Shown in pieces: positions 43,805-57,463 of a stretch of 64,000 nucleotides of DNA. Both the position numbers and the translations under genes were made by a program. The notes under the pieces were generated by a model, which was not told where the DNA came from, did no database searches, and saw only the letters and a program-made list of their open reading frames with translations. Source of the stretch: Porodaedalea pini (Eukaryota; Basidiomycota; Agaricomycetes; Hymenochaetales; Hymenochaetaceae); NCBI GenBank assembly GCA_002794775.1, contig NBAY01000030.1:62001-126000 (forward strand), given 5' to 3'. The first letter of the stretch is position 1. Every line of letters starts with the position of its first letter.

Positions 43805-46800
43805 ATTTGACAGGTCTGGGAGGCACTGTCCATACATGATAGCTAGTTCGTAGGGTAGGCCTGGTGCGGGTATAAATGGTTTCACACATGGGTTGAGAGG
43901 GTAAGTGCTGACAAAAGATGGCAGGCTGGGTTGGGCATCAGGGGGTGTGTGAAAACCAATGAATTCTGGTTGGAAGTTGTTGTGTGGATCAGTTGATAAA
44001 GCCTAAAGTTCAGTAATGATTTCAACCAAAGAGGCCGAAGATGAGGGGGGCGACAATAGATAATACAGTGCCACTTCAGTGAGCAGACGACAGCGTATGA
44101 AGTGAAAGGTTTGCCTGTCTGTGGCAGGAGGCATGGGAGGGCTCGAGACTCAATTGTTGCTTGCCCGGCGATGGCTGTGGCATCGGCAACAGGGCAAGGT
44201 GCGATAAAAGGTGAGAGGGCAGCACAATGGCAATGGCAGCAATGATCTGAGATCCAAGACCACGGATAGTATGCAATCAAGGACACAATTAAAGTGGTTA
44301 AGAGTTCTGCAATAATGCATGAAGGGATCGCTCATCGTTGACAGGACAAGGTCTCAGAGTGACTTTCCCATGATAGGGATGATGGGAGTAAGAGAGTAAG
44401 TGATGTCAATGAGTCTGTCACTGAGCATCTCTACTGTCACCACACCAAGTAAACTTTTGTATGCTGGTTCTCTCCTCAAGCTGCTGTCTATCTACCTTGT
44501 GAGGCCTCTGTAGCTCTGAAGACACCTTTCTGGCTGTGGATGTGCCTTTCTGTTCAACTTGTACTATCTGGGCATGGTCCTCAAGCTGGAGAAACACCGT
44601 ACCTGCACATAAAACCATGGAACCTCTGTCTCAGAGCCCATATGTAGCTTCGACTCTGTTATTGACAAGTGGAAGGGACTCACCAGTTGTGTTTGCACCA
44701 AATAGCAAGCCAGAGGAATGGATGCGGGAATGGAAATCTGTGGAGGTGTTATCTACCGAGTCGCCACACTGAGACTGCTCAGTACGTCTCTCTTAAAAGG
44801 ATCTATTGACAAGCGTCGATTCATTATGAGCATCGAGTTATTCGAAACAGGAGTCTATGCCTGCTTACCCACACAATATTTGATCTTTTGTCTTGGGGAG
44901 GGTGGCGGAATCTGCTCTTCCGACTCCATATTGCTCGGTGCAGGCATAGGATTGTGCATGATGCTCTGGGGTCCTACCTCTACACCCTCTATTGTTTTAT
45001 AACTGAAGCAACTGCTAGTGGTTCCAGACTGAATTCCCTTGTAGATTCCCGGACAATGTACAGTGCTCCCGATTGGAAATGTAACTGGAAACTAGTATGA
45101 AGAAAGAAACGAGAGGTATGGCACGGGCGTTTGGATCATTCGATTCCAATCATGTGCTGTAGCAATTAACCATCACCTACGTGCCAGCTGAGTCTTTCTC
45201 CCCTCACTTACACTACTCCTTTGACTCCCTTTACCGGCCACCAAACATTACCAATTATTCATTCATAATCGGCGGCCGACTCCTTATTATAATTCTTGGT
45301 ATGGACACGATCGGACGGACGGATGTCATACAAACTCGACCAGCACACGGACGACCGACTCTCGTGGGCACAGGTGGAAGGAATTAGGTGAGTAGGACAA
45401 GGACGTGGGATACGGGTGTGCAGTGGTGGGAGACGAGAGAGCAGGTTGGGCACTATAACATCACTCCATGATGATCGGCTGCGTGATATGTGCAGGCCGA
45501 TCACCGACTCACCTTCACATTTGTTCACACAGACTCGGCCAAGTCTCGCACCGCTTTCTCTGCTTCAGTTTAGTATAAATTCGTGGTAGTTTGTAGACAT
45601 ACAGAGGGAGAGAAAAAGACAGAGAGATAGGGATAGAGAGATATGAGACAAGTACAGAGACAGACAGTCCCCTCTCCACCTCTAGACTGCAATCTACTAC
45701 ATGCATTTCTACGCACTACTTGCCCGACTGTCATTCTGAAACAGTATACACCGACTCTGCCACCGACTCTCAGAACTCCATCACCCAATCACCGAACGCC
45801 CTCGGCCGCTGCCACAAGTGCCGATTCTACCCACCCGAGTCTTGGTCCAACCAGAATCCCGCAGGTATCCGTATCGCCGAGTCTTCATATCTCGAACCTT
45901 GCTCTACTTAGGTTGTCCCTCTCGGTATACCGAGTCACCGCAGTCCCCCTTGGGTCGATCACGAGCCGTAGCCCGAATCGCCCTTCGGATTAGAAGAGTC
46001 TGCACCCCTACAGTGCACCCAGAATCCAGTCTACCACATTACTCATCATGTCGAGCGTCAAGTTTTCATACTCGCGCCTGCACAGACAGAAGAGGAAAGG
46101 AAAGGATGAGCAGTCGAGATTCAAAGTCCCCGACCTTCCAGTTCTTGGTCACTTTCTCACTGATGCTGTCGGCTCTGTGCATGAAACAACCTCCTAACAT
46201 GACACATCAAAGATATTTAAAGCCAAGTTTACGGCAAATATACCCAAAAAAACACGCAGTAAAACGAGCTCCAGCAATTAAATCATTACGGAAATGCAAG
46301 GATCCGCACCAGCCGTGTGACAATAATAAGTCCAAGCCCTCCCGAGACTCGAGAGTCAACGTGCTGGGTGTGGTGTTAACCACGCTCCCGTCTCCTCACC
46401 TCGGGGTGGGGTTGCATACGCATTCGCCCTGGAACGTGGTGCGGTTCCGTCTCGTATTCTAAGAATTGAAGATGGGACGAACATGAGGCTGGAGCTGTCG
46501 TGCCTGTCCTATTACGTCTCGAGCTGCGCTACAGTATCCCTGTCATCTGTCGACGGACTATAAGGTGACGAGTGGGCCCCTCGTTTCTTGATCTTTTATG
46601 AATCGAGCTTCACCAGAGGCGCGGAGACACGCTGTGAACTGAGATCCTTTGAGAACTGAGTACTGCACTTGAGCATTGAGTATTGTGCGCTGGATCTCCT
46701 GACATGCACGCCCGTTCATGTTGTTCGGAATAGAACGTAGTTCCCATAGATTGCCGCCTGTTCGGAGTATGGCGAGCGTCCGAGAACGAGCCGCAGGCAT

Positions 46801-47124
46801 TTCATTAATTACCGTCGTGCCGCGAGTTTGTTGATTCAGACCTGAAGAAAGATGACATCCGAGCAACACGTAGAGAGATGTGGAAAACCTAAAGGTCGTT
46901 CTATTTTTTCCGCTAAACTTTGTATACCAGGAAGATGGAAAAAAATACAGTTGATAAGTAACTGATTGAACAGAAAGGGGTTTATAAGTATACATAATAA
47001 CAAGAAAGAAAAAAGAAAGCAACTGACCACCGAAAGAAAATACACAAAATTATTACTTCTGCGCCTTAACATTCCATTCCATGTATCCTTCTCATTCCAA
47101 TTTGTCTTCACCGCACCATCAGTG
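43805..47124. other. Intergenic, no convincing gene
   Basis: Several open stretches of 60-210 codons occur on both strands but overlap each other, show no domain and no intron logic. Noted: repeated ACCGACTC/GAGTCGG words between 45340 and 45960, and a purine-rich stretch (AGAGAGATAGGGATAG) at about 45600-45660. Confidence 0.5.
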
Positions 47125-48362
47125 TCAGCTCCGAACGTTTACGGCCGCAAGCACTTTCTCATCCCATCTCGCAACCCACCACCGACACATCGCCTTCCTT
47201 ACACCCAGGTCGTTTACATCCAGCTTCCCGGCACGCCAGACCTCGCTCGCGCCGCGCCACTCGTCGTCCGGTGCGCCCTCGGTGAGGATGAGCCCCGCAC
47301 CCGCCGCAAGTCGCAGGAAGTTTGCACATACGTGAGGTGGCGTGTACGTCCCGCATGCGATGTAAGCGCGTGAGGAGGCAGTTCGCGCGAGGAGGAGGGT
47401 GAGTGAAGCGAGGATGGCAGGGTGCGAGTTGTGGAAGTGGAGCAGGTCGGAAAGGAGGACGACGTCGAACCCATTGCTGTTCGATCGGGTATGCGATCTC
47501 AGGAGGTTACTTTCATGTACGACAGGGAATTGATATTAGCAAGATTAGTAGAAGAGGAGAAATAGATGCGGTGTACTTACAGGATGGGCGCCGCGTCTGT
47601 CCCCCACTCATGGCCCGCATACACGACCGAACAGCCGGAGGTGATAAGCCGCTCATTCGCATGCAGGTTGATGCGTAGGTTCGCGAGGATTGCCTCGTCG
47701 GGGTAGTCGGTGATGACAACGAGTGCGGGCGGCCCCGGGAGCGTCGCCGCAAGGATGGACGGTAGTGCACATCCCGCGCCAAGTTCTACCACTACACGTA
47801 TGCTTTGTCAGTGAAATACACCATAATGATAGTGGAGTCCAGAGAGCACAATATGATGATGGGGTTTGAAGTCGATGCTACGCACCGGTCTTTCCCTCGA
47901 GAGGGATCAGCCCGCGCTCAATACGCTCTGCGAAGAGCAGCGACGGCGAGAAGAGCTGGTCTGCAAGAAGTGTCAAAGCCTAAAATCACAAGTAAATGGC
48001 ACGAGGGTCCGCAATGCGCTGCTTTTAGCCGCCCTTCTATAACTCTTCTCTTCTCGAAATGCGAAACGAGCACGCGCACGTACCTTGCCTTCCTACGCGT
48101 CGTCCGTCAGTACATTCATCGTTCTCGTATAATGAAACCAACGCTAGCCGCTCAAAGGCAGTAGATCGAAAAACGCGAACCAAGAAATTCCGAATATATG
48201 AAGGGCAAAGGAGCTGCTCACCTTGGGTGCAATGTTGAGAACGAGGTCGCCGTAGCGCACGACTCCGTCGTCGTACATGGCCGCGGCATAGTCCTCGCCC
48301 ATGAAGCTCAGTGAATCACTTAGGATGTCGACGTCCTGTAGGTCGATGCTCGAGATGGACAT
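47125..48362 (-). CDS. EFM7/NNT1-type S-adenosylmethionine-dependent methyltransferase
   Basis: Minus-strand gene. Exons: 48362-48222 (MSISSIDLQDVDIL...), a small exon near 48090 not resolved, 47960-47886, 47791-47581, 47509-47125. The SAM-binding motif I is VVELGAGCALPS, followed by VVITDYPDEAILANL and GHEWG, then FDVVLLSDLLHF and HNSHP, the order seen in the fungal NNT1/EFM7 group (annotated as nicotinamide N-methyltransferase-like; in yeast a protein lysine and N-terminal methyltransferase acting on elongation factor eEF1A). The last four exons join in frame; exon 1 needs a length-1-mod-3 link, so a microexon or non-consensus site is likely there. Ends at TGA 47127-47125. Cytosolic enzyme expected. 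Function is from family, substrate not shown. Confidence 0.82.
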
Positions 48363-49923
48363 CGTCAAAGATGGAAGTAGGAGAGCAAGAATCTTGGAGA
48401 GGAAAAATATTGTGCTGTGAGTTGTAAAGCTAAAGTGGCTTGCGTAAATGCGGATCCCGGATATTGCCGGGTTTCCCGAGTCGAGCCGCTCAGGCTCCTT
48501 TCCTGCCATTTTAGTACTTACCACTGATAAAAGCGACTTGCTGCTTATGCTTATTGGTATTAATACTAGACCTCCGTTTGAAGCTTGGGTTTATGTTCTA
48601 GTACAAACTTTCGAACTCAAGGAATTTCTTTTGCTCCCGAGATCCCGGGCCATTCAAGGTCTCTGAGTCTTGTAGGAGTCCTAAAACTGATATCCCCTAC
48701 TCGATAAAGATTCTTGTGACGCCTCCGATTTCGCTCTCACCCCCTTGATGGTATTTGGATCGAGCATTGGTCGTATCGCAGGTGCTCCAAACCTCATTTA
48801 TCGTGCGGCGTTTCAGTTAGCATTGAAATCACGCAATCTGACCTTTTCTTTGGTTAGGCGTATATCTTGTCCGTATCTACTGTGTCAGTAGTTGCATTAA
48901 TATTGCCTCTGCAGGAAGATTATGTGTCTTGCATCTAGCTCTACTCGCAAATATGAGATTCGAAGAAGTAGGATATCCCGTTCTTGGAGTGCTTTCTTCA
49001 GACCGATCGCGAGGGCCTAGATTTCCTAGCTCTAATCTCTTCTACTGGTCTTGTCATTCCTTTAGCGAGACTAAGGCCCTCAAGCAGCTCAGTTTTCGCA
49101 AAGCGCAAGCCTAATCTTCAAGTGCAGTCCCTAGTTGCTTGCCGACATCGCGTTCTACGCATACACATATGTAGCTCTCCTGACGATGCTAACGAGGGTA
49201 TGCCGCACTGCCCCAAATAGGAAAGATTGAGATGTTTAGACTTCGCATGTGTTCCGCGCTGTGCGTACTGAAAAGCTACACTTCATTCTCGACATAAAAT
49301 AAAAAAAGTGCTACCGTAGTGTAGTCTTTTCGTCCTTGATTAGGGAACTTACTCTTTGAGGTTCATACCTCAGAAGATTATTGGTACTAGCACAGTCGTG
49401 GATTTAATTATAGCAGTACTTAGTATGTGAAATCTGACAGTGTTTGTATGAGCACACGCGATCAAACCCTACTATCTAAATAAATCTTCGAGACGCGTCG
49501 TGGCCACGTGACTGTTGATTGGTATCAATGAATCAAATTTGTCCCTTTTGTCTTTTCTTTTACTGGAAGGAAGGTGTTCTCACTCCCATTGATCCTGTCA
49601 GGTTCCATTGAGGCTCACTCAGACTGCGTACCAGCCAATTCTGCCTACGCAATACCCAGCTCGCTCTTGATGAAGACGCTATTGCAGACAAAATTAATGC
49701 TGGCTAATCATTTCGTCCCACCTTGAGGCTTGTGCAGACAATCGGAGGCTGTTCATAATGTGCGCCAATCAATCATGGGCGCACACGCCTTCTCAAACCT
49801 TATTACGATACATATAAAGACGCAGATGCGATCGCGCAGCTCACACCACTTGCTCTTGACTCTGACCATCTACAACCAGTACTAGTGGTGTTTGCCTGCC
49901 ACACGTGATCCCAAAGCCTTGCC
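48363..49923. other. Intergenic between methyltransferase and ABC gene
   Basis: Divergent arrangement, so it should hold both promoters. No gene recognised. A TATA box for the ABC gene is at 49813. Confidence 0.6.
49813..49819 (+). promoter_or_regulatory. TATA box of ABC transporter gene 1
   Basis: TATAAAG about 110 bp before the ATG at 49924, in a position suited to a short 5' leader. Confidence 0.5.
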
Positions 49924-52900
49924 ATGGAACTGTGGACGAATCATGCGTGGACGCGAGGGGACCTTTTGTACATTCCTCCTGCCTTCGCTGTCCCGTCGCT
50001 GGTCTACGTTTCTTCAAAGTTCCTGTCCGCCTCCTTATTGAAAGATAACAGCAAGGAGACTCCGTTACCAGCGGGAGCTGACCGAGTTGTTGGCTCTGGG
50101 AACCATGGAAACCTCGTGGAAATATTGAAAGAGCTCGATGGTCCTGTTATTGTATTGTTCAGGTTCTTTAGACTTTTGACTGTATTTGCACTACTTTCGC
50201 TTGAAGCATTCGAGTTAAGTTTTGGCCAAGAATCAAATGCTCGGATTTTCCAAGCCATCTTTATCGTGCGGAAGATCTACTTCTGAGGTTTCACTCACGC
50301 TGATTTTTGTCTCGTTCTGTATTAGCAGGGCTATGTCGCGGTTCTGGCTATCACATCAATTTTCACTTCTCCGCGATGGAGAGATGTAGCGTCCCGGCAA
50401 TTAGCCTTGCTCCTATTCGCGGAATTCCTTGTCTATTTCTTTCTTGACGCATGGCCTTATGCGATGATCTTGGCGACACCTTATGACCCGCCATCAGAGT
50501 CTGTGACCTGGGTGCGCCTCACACTACTTGCCTTGGGTGGATTCATCATTCCCCTGGTAATGCCACGCCCCTTTCGCCCCTCGGTGCCCGGCGCGGAGCC
50601 GAGCGCGTCGGAGACAGCAAGCCTTTTTTCGCGCTACACGTTTGCTTACCTTGATGGCATCATATTCTACGCGAATCGCGTTCCCGATATCACAGTCAAG
50701 GACATGCCTCAAGTGCCAGCGGAAGGTAAGATTGAAGCCCTTGGACAGCGAGTCCTGGCGGCGCTCGACCCTGTGCAAGTTGGAAAGCGACACTTTCTGT
50801 GGGGTGTGCTGCGGGTTTGGGCCAAGGACTATGCACTGTTGAACCTCATATGGGGAATGAATGCCGTGGTGCAGTTCGCGGGCCCGTATGGAACCCGCAA
50901 CTTACTTGAGTACTTACATCCAACACTACAAACTCCCTTAATCGACTGATGATGATTTATTGCGCAGGTACTTAGAGACTGGCAATTCGCCTCATGACTT
51001 GAAGCCATTGGTATGGATTCTCGTACTCATCATTGGGCCTCTCATCTCTGCGTGCCTTTTCACACATTTCCTGTACGTGGGGGTTAGTGAAAATTTCAAG
51101 TCCCTCGATATGTTTTTGCCAACATAATGCTTCGAGTACAGTCGCGTGTGATTGTGGAGAACTCGAGCGCTTTCACGTACATCGTCTTTCATCATGCACT
51201 GCGCATCCGGCTAAAAAGTGATGCGCTCGACTCAAAGGCAGAGAAGAGCAAGGGAAAGGAACAAGCGGGATCCACGGAAGGGACAACGCCCGTGACGACA
51301 GACACGGAAGCGATTGGATCCGAGGAGGCTGTTGATTCAGATGCAGCGGCGGCATCGGCGCCACTGAGTGACGCAGAATCGAAGTCGACTCCAGAAGGCG
51401 GCCATTCAAAGGAGAAAACGGGCCATCTTCTTGGAAAGATCAACAACCTCATCACGACGGACCTCGAGGCAGTTTCCAGGTCACCCTTCATCGTCTCCCT
51501 TCGTAAGGTCATTTTTCTCAACACACGATCCACTTTGTTAACTGAATCTTCTGCGTAGCTGGCACGTCCCTCCAGCTAATAATCTCAATTATATTCTTGT
51601 ATAACCTTCTTGGCTGGAGGTAAGCGATTTCTATTAGTAGATCTCTGCAAGTTCTGGCATATACCTCATCAACAGCTCTTTCGTGGGCCTAGCAGTGATG
51701 GTTGTCTGCTCGCCTGTTCCGTTATATGCCGGTCAGCGCATGGCAAAAGTGCAGAAAAGTAAAATGGGCGCTGTACGCATCTTTAATTATCGATTTTGAG
51801 ATCGCCGCAGATATCTAAGACAAATCAGACAGACAAAAGGGTACAATATGTAACGGAATGTATGTCATCATATCTTCACTAGCAACACATAAATTTACTG
51901 AGATGCCTGGTACATAGCATTGGGAGTCCTTAGGATGATCAAACTCTTTGGATGGGAACCTTACATGCTCACGCAACTCGATCGTCGACGTGATGAGGAA
52001 CTAGCAAAAATACGAAAAGTCCGGATCCTCGAGGCAGCTATGAACGTTGCAAGCTCGATGCTTCCGCTCTTTTCAAAACTGGTTGTGATAGCAATTTATG
52101 TACGTTCTCCGACGATGAAGTCAAAGCGAAATATCACTACTCATTTCGTTTTGCCTCCTTGCTAGACGATGGTTTCAAAAGGTGAGCTAACGGCGTCACG
52201 GATTTTTGCTGCCTTGATGGTAAGGGTAGAGAAGAAGCGCGATTTTCATATGCTAAGGATCCGTTTCAGATTTTTAGCATGATGGAGGAACAACTTGGTC
52301 AGATCATGTACATAATTCCGGAGATCCTTCGAGGTGTGCCATGACCTTTACAGGTTTGATTGTTTAAGATCTTTTGTGATAATCATTGGCATCCTCCATA
52401 AAACAGCGAAAGTATCTTATGACCGTTACAATGAATTTTTGAACTCGGTATGTCTAACTGCATTCTTCACTCTTGGATGCGATTTATCGATCTTGTGTTA
52501 ACTTTCAAATCGCAGACCGAACTTCTCACCGAGGGTGACGCGTTATATGACTCATTGGATCTGGAGGAGCTTGCAGACACAGTCGGTCTCGAGCATCCTG
52601 GACAGGATGTCATAGGCTTCAAACAATGTTCATTCTCATGGGACTCATTCGGCAAGAGTGAATCTACAGTACAGGCGAAGCACCACACGCGCAAGCAGTT
52701 CGTCCTTCGTTTCGATGATGAGGTTGTCTTCAAGCGTGGTCAGATCAACATCATTGTTGGGCCGACAGCATCGGGCAAGGTACGCTGGAGAAACCGCGAA
52801 GTTTAATATAATAATAACACTCCTACCACAGACCTCTGTACTCATGGCACTCCTCGGAGAGATGTACTATAAGCCGCATGGTATCGGGTCCTGGTACAAC

Positions 52901-55900
52901 TTACCTCGGGATGGCGGCATCGCGTACGCACCCCAAGAGTCATGGGTGCTCAACGAGACGATCAAAGTACGTTCCTTCGCCGGAGTTTTATTGTTTCGTA
53001 CGAGTTGCTGACATTTGTTCTTGACAGGAGAACATTCTATTCGGCGAACCGTACGATGAAGAGCGCTACAAGAAAGGTAAGGAGCAATTGACGCACAGGA
53101 TATAGCTCACCTTCTGGCTAGTGCTGAAACAGTGCGCTTTGGAAAGGGATCTTGCACTATGGAAAGCTGCGGATCTTACTGAAGTCGGCGAGAAGGGTCT
53201 CACATTGAGGTATGACATTACCATCATGGGATACCTGTCCTATACTGAGTGACTGCATGTTTAGCGGCGGGCAAAAGGTTCGTTTGTGAGCTGATTACGG
53301 ACAACCTTTACTCATGACTCATGCAGGCCCGAGTAACTTTGGCGCGCGCTCTTTACTCCTCGGCTTCTATTCTCCTTCTCGATGATGTCTTAGCGGCCCT
53401 CGATGTTCACACTGCGAAATGGATAGTTGATAAAGCTCTGCAGGGCGATCTGATTCAAGGGCGCACGGTCCTGCTTGTGACTCACAATATTGCTCTCGCT
53501 GCGCCTGTCGCTGGCCATGTCGTTGTCCTCAGCCGTCATGGGACTGTATCTGCGCAGGGTTCGGTCTCGGAAGTCCTGAAGAAGGACTCGCGCCTTCGTG
53601 CCCAAGTCGAGAAGGAGCGTGAGGAAGTCGAAGAGGATATCGAGAACAAGCTGAATGAAGACAGGATGGATAAGGATGCGGATGCAGAAGGCACAAAGAA
53701 AGCTGCAGGAAAGCTAATTGTGGCAGAAGAAAAGGCCATGGGCCGAGTCGAGATGGCAGCAATCTTGCTGTACCTTGCTAGTGTCGGCGGGCCCCTAATC
53801 TGGACGCTGATACTGGGTTCAAGATTGCTTCAGATGCTGATCCAGATATCTCAGACGTGGTTTATGGGCTACTGGTCCAATCAATACGAGGCGCGTCCTG
53901 CTTCACAGGTGCCGGCACTGAAGTGAGTGCCCTGTTGCTTGTAGATATGCTCTTCTCAACGTCACTTGTCAAGATATCTATACCTCTTTGCGCTCTTAAA
54001 CTTGACGGGTTTCCTGACTGATCTGGCGTCGCAAGTGCTTTGGATTTTTAGATCTGTGAGAGCGTCGAAGATCATCCATTCGCGTCTGTTGCAAAGCATC
54101 TTCACGTCGTCGTTCAGGTTAGTCACGCTCCAACGCGATTTTCCTCTTACCTCATTTTTTATCTGTCTAGGTGGCTAGATCTTACACCTGTCGGTCGAAT
54201 CATTACAAGGTACGTGTTGCAAAGTTAAGAATAGTACAAGTGTTTCGACTGATCGCGAGGTAAGATGTACGCAGGACATGAGTACCATCGATGAGCAGCT
54301 AGGGCACATGATGAGTCCGTTCATGTCCATCAGCATCAATCTTGTCTGCCTCTTTGTCTCGTCTGTCATTATGGCAGGCTGGTATGCATTTATTTCGGGG
54401 CTTATTGTCACCGTCATGGGTGCATCACTAGGATTGGTCTACTTGAAGTGCCAAATGTGTATTAGACGAGAAATGAGGTAAGTTTTCAGAAACCCCTTGT
54501 AAGCCGGCACCATTTGAGGCATCATTCTTATTATGGGATGCAGTAACGCCAAGGCACCGGTCATGAGTCAAGTCGGAACAGCTTTAGCAGGTCTACGTGA
54601 GTCCCATCTTGTGACGTTATTTGAAATACGTTGATCCTTTTAATTATCACAAAGCGTCTATCAGAGCATACGATGCACAGAAGATATTTGATACTGAGCT
54701 TCGTAAGCGCATCGACCTGTATGCACGCACCTCGTATTGTACCTACGATATCAGCCGGTGGGTGTCAATACGAATGGACAGCCTCGGAGCGATATTTGCA
54801 GGTGTCGTAGCAGCGTATCTTGTCTACGGAGGCCGAGTGGAGGCAGGCTATGCCGGGTTCACACTGTCCGTCGTCTTGGCGTTTTCACGCCTCATTTTAC
54901 TCTGGGTTAGGTTATATTACATCCTAGAAGTCCAAGGTGCGCTATGCTTTTCGCTTCATCTGAGTGGTATTGTTTGAAATAACCTGCCTCTCCTGTTTAG
55001 CTAACAGGTTCGAGTTCCATGCACCGTCCAGAGCGCCCGGGTGACTAATGATTTACATGACCATAGCTTGGAGAGGATGCTTGAATTCATGCGTATCGAT
55101 CACGAGCCAGTGTCAAGCGAAAGCGGAAAGCCACCGGCATACTGGCCATCCAGTGGAGAGTTGCGCGTCGAGAAGCTTTCAGCAAGGTACTCAGATGGTG
55201 AACTGCATGTTTCATTACTTATTGCGTGCGATGCTCACACGTACTCTTCCTCTAGATTCACCTACCATACTTCAAGGCATCTCGTTTGTTGTGAATTCTG
55301 GAGAACGAGTCGGCGTAGGTGAGTCAGATCGACTGTCATGTCCCTTAAAAACTATAAGTTGGTAACTGTTCTCTATGTAACAGTCGGCCGGACTGGAGCA
55401 GGTATATACATCGCCTTTGCGTTTCCCCAACGCGTCTACTGATCTCATGTGTAGGCAAATCTAGTATCGCCCTGGCTTTGCTGCGAGCAATCAAGACAGA
55501 TGGGAAGATCTACTACGATGGCCTGGCGACTGATGAGATAAACCTCGACGCCGTGCGCGCGAATATCACACTCATCCCGCAGCAACCAGAGCTCATCCAC
55601 GGGACGCTGCGTGAAAACCTCGACCCTTTTGGGCAACACGGCGATGCGACACTCAACGGTGCATTGAATGCTGCGGGCTTCTTCAGCATCAAAGACTTAG
55701 CTACAAACCAGCAGCCCGCGGTTGCCGAACAGAGCAATGGTTCTTCAGCAATGCAAGATATTCTAGAGTTGGAGCACGGCACGAAGATCGGACTCGATAC
55801 GATGGTGGAAAGCGGCGGAAGCAACTTTTCGCTCGGACAACGCCAGATTATCGCCCTTGCACGTGCCATCGTCCGGAGGAGCAAGCTACTGATTCTTGAT

Positions 55901-56293
55901 GAGGCTACAGCTGCTATCGGTAAGTCTATCTACTCCTACTGTTCCAGATATTAGGCTAACGCCTTGTTGTAATAGATTACGATACGGATACCGCGATTCA
56001 GAAGACGTTACGCACGGAGTTTAGTAAGGATACTACGCTGATCACCATCGCGCATCGTCTGCAGACGATCATCGACTACGATAAAATTGTAAGCTCAGAT
56101 TGTTCATCAAATTTGGTATCTGAGCTTACCTTTCTTTTTTCCTGGAAAGATGGTCCTCGATGCCGGTCAGCTGGTCGAGTTTGACAGCCCACAAATTCTG
56201 TTGGAGAAAGAGAATGGATTCTTCAGGGCGTTGGTGGATGAAAGTGACGATCGGGAGGCTCTAATGAGGCTTGCGGGAGGAAATGCTATTTGA
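49924..56293 (+). CDS. ABCC-type (MRP/YCF1-like) transporter 1, 29 exons, 1,587 aa
   Basis: Exons join in frame: 49924-50265, 50329-50909, 50968-51082, 51142-51502, 51559-51619, 51676-51772, 51811-51859, 51918-52099, 52166-52219, 52270-52333, 52407-52447, 52516-52779, 52832-52966, 53028-53076, 53122-53209, 53265-53277, 53327-53922, 53974-54117, 54171-54209, 54265-54477, 54544-54596, 54655-54936, 55001-55007, 55067-55197, 55256-55318, 55384-55401, 55455-55919, 55976-56088, 56150-56293. Layout: N-terminal membrane helices, TMD1, NBD1 (Walker A GPTASGKT 731-738, Q772, SGGQK 828-832, Walker B LLLDD with Asp852 at the catalytic Glu place, H885), TMD2, NBD2 (GRTGAGKS 1343-1350, LGQRQ signature, ILDE with Glu1497, H1529). 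A degenerate NBD1 is normal in ABCC exporters of glutathione conjugates and drugs. Membrane location (vacuole or plasma) unknown. Confidence 0.93.
53187..53761 (+). repeat. Gene-conversion tract, copy in ABC gene 1
   Basis: 575 bp identical, base for base by eye, to 61188-61762, including the two introns around the 13-nt exon. Flanking coding sequence is clearly more diverged (for example [19 protein letters not shown] against VVLYVASVGGPLVWALIVG). Confidence 0.9.
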
Positions 56294-56784
56294 TATGCTG
56301 TCTCACGTTGATCATTCCACCTCATCCGTCCCTTCATACGGTCTAGTTCACTGTATTCATCGCCAGTTCTCGAGAAAACGGGTTGCTTTTCGACAAAAGC
56401 AGACCCACGACAACGGTTCATCTTTCACTCTTTTTGAGAAGTAGTTTCGGTAGAGATTCGAACGTGTGCACGCTATATGTACCATGATTGCACCTCGATG
56501 TAGGCACAGTAACCAAGAGCAACCTACACGTGCGACGGGCCTGAGGCTTGAGATACCATGAACAGCAATCGAAAGGATAACTTCCGCACCTCCATGAATG
56601 CATAGTTTCGCGCTTTCTTGTATTCATCATCTTCGGTGAGCCGGAGACGTCGAGAGGTAGCACGTAACATTTTGGCCCGCAACGACAGGTCTAGTCTGTG
56701 CTCATTAGGAACATTACGTATATTCGAGCGGCATCCGACTCGGAGAGCATGATTGAAATCTGATTTGAGCGCTAGTGGAGAATA
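56294..56784. other. Intergenic, nothing recognised
   Basis: Short spacer between ABC gene 1 and the MITE; presumably holds the 3' end of the ABC gene 1 transcript. Confidence 0.5.
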
Positions 56785-57461
56785 CAGTCGAACCTGTGTA
56801 TAAGCATACCAGTGCATAAGCATTACCTGTACATAAGCATTGAATTTTTGATCCACCGAACTCGGTAGGCAGAGAATTCAGGGTCCTATAAGCATTATCC
56901 CCATAAGCATTTGACATTAAGATTTGAACAAAAATTTAAACCGAAAATGCTTATCTAGAGGTCATCATGTGACCATATATACCCCCATATGGATGCTCTT
57001 GTGATGGTATGCAGCTTGGCAAGCAATGATTTTTGTGGCCTGCAGAAAGTAGATAGATAAGGCAAAAAAAAAAAAGCACCTATCAGATACCCTTACTTGC
57101 CATGCACTCTTGCAGCTAATGTGCTTTTTCAAAAGCCGGACCAGTGCAGAGTTCAGTCAGACACACAAGCTGTTACCGAAGGTCCAAAGCTGCAGCAGGA
57201 GCTCCAGAAGGAAATCAACAAAGGTCTAAATGCTAATAGTTATTTCTCTTAAAGTGTCCCTTGCAACTATTTAACAGCTGAAAGTAATGTAAATGTCTTC
57301 ACCTGCATGCGTGGGTCTTGACATTGGATTGTGTGAGACAGCATTACATAAATGGAAATAACTTTATTTGTTTATTACGCAATAACGCGGACAAGCATTC
57401 CTGTGTATAAGCATTGGCCGACATGTCCACCGAGGCCAATGCTTATACACAGGTTCGACTG
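56785..57461. mobile_element. Pogo-like MITE (677 bp)
   Basis: Perfect 23-bp terminal inverted repeats beginning CAGTCGAACCTGTGTATAAG, flanked by TA at 56783-56784 and 57462-57463. Both ends carry multiple ATAAGCATT words. No coding capacity. The CAGT start and TA target fit the pogo group; its ends differ from those of the 37297-41305 element. Confidence 0.92.
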
Positions 57462-57463
57462 TA

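Noticed and set aside
45181..46462. Several overlapping plus-strand frames up to 214 codons.
   Set aside because: Low-complexity Ser/Pro/Thr text, mutually overlapping, no start context, domain or intron signals that support a gene.
53390..53762. Minus-strand open frames inside the ABC genes, the same in both copies.
   Set aside because: Shadows of the NBD1 coding exon; duplicated only because the tract was converted.
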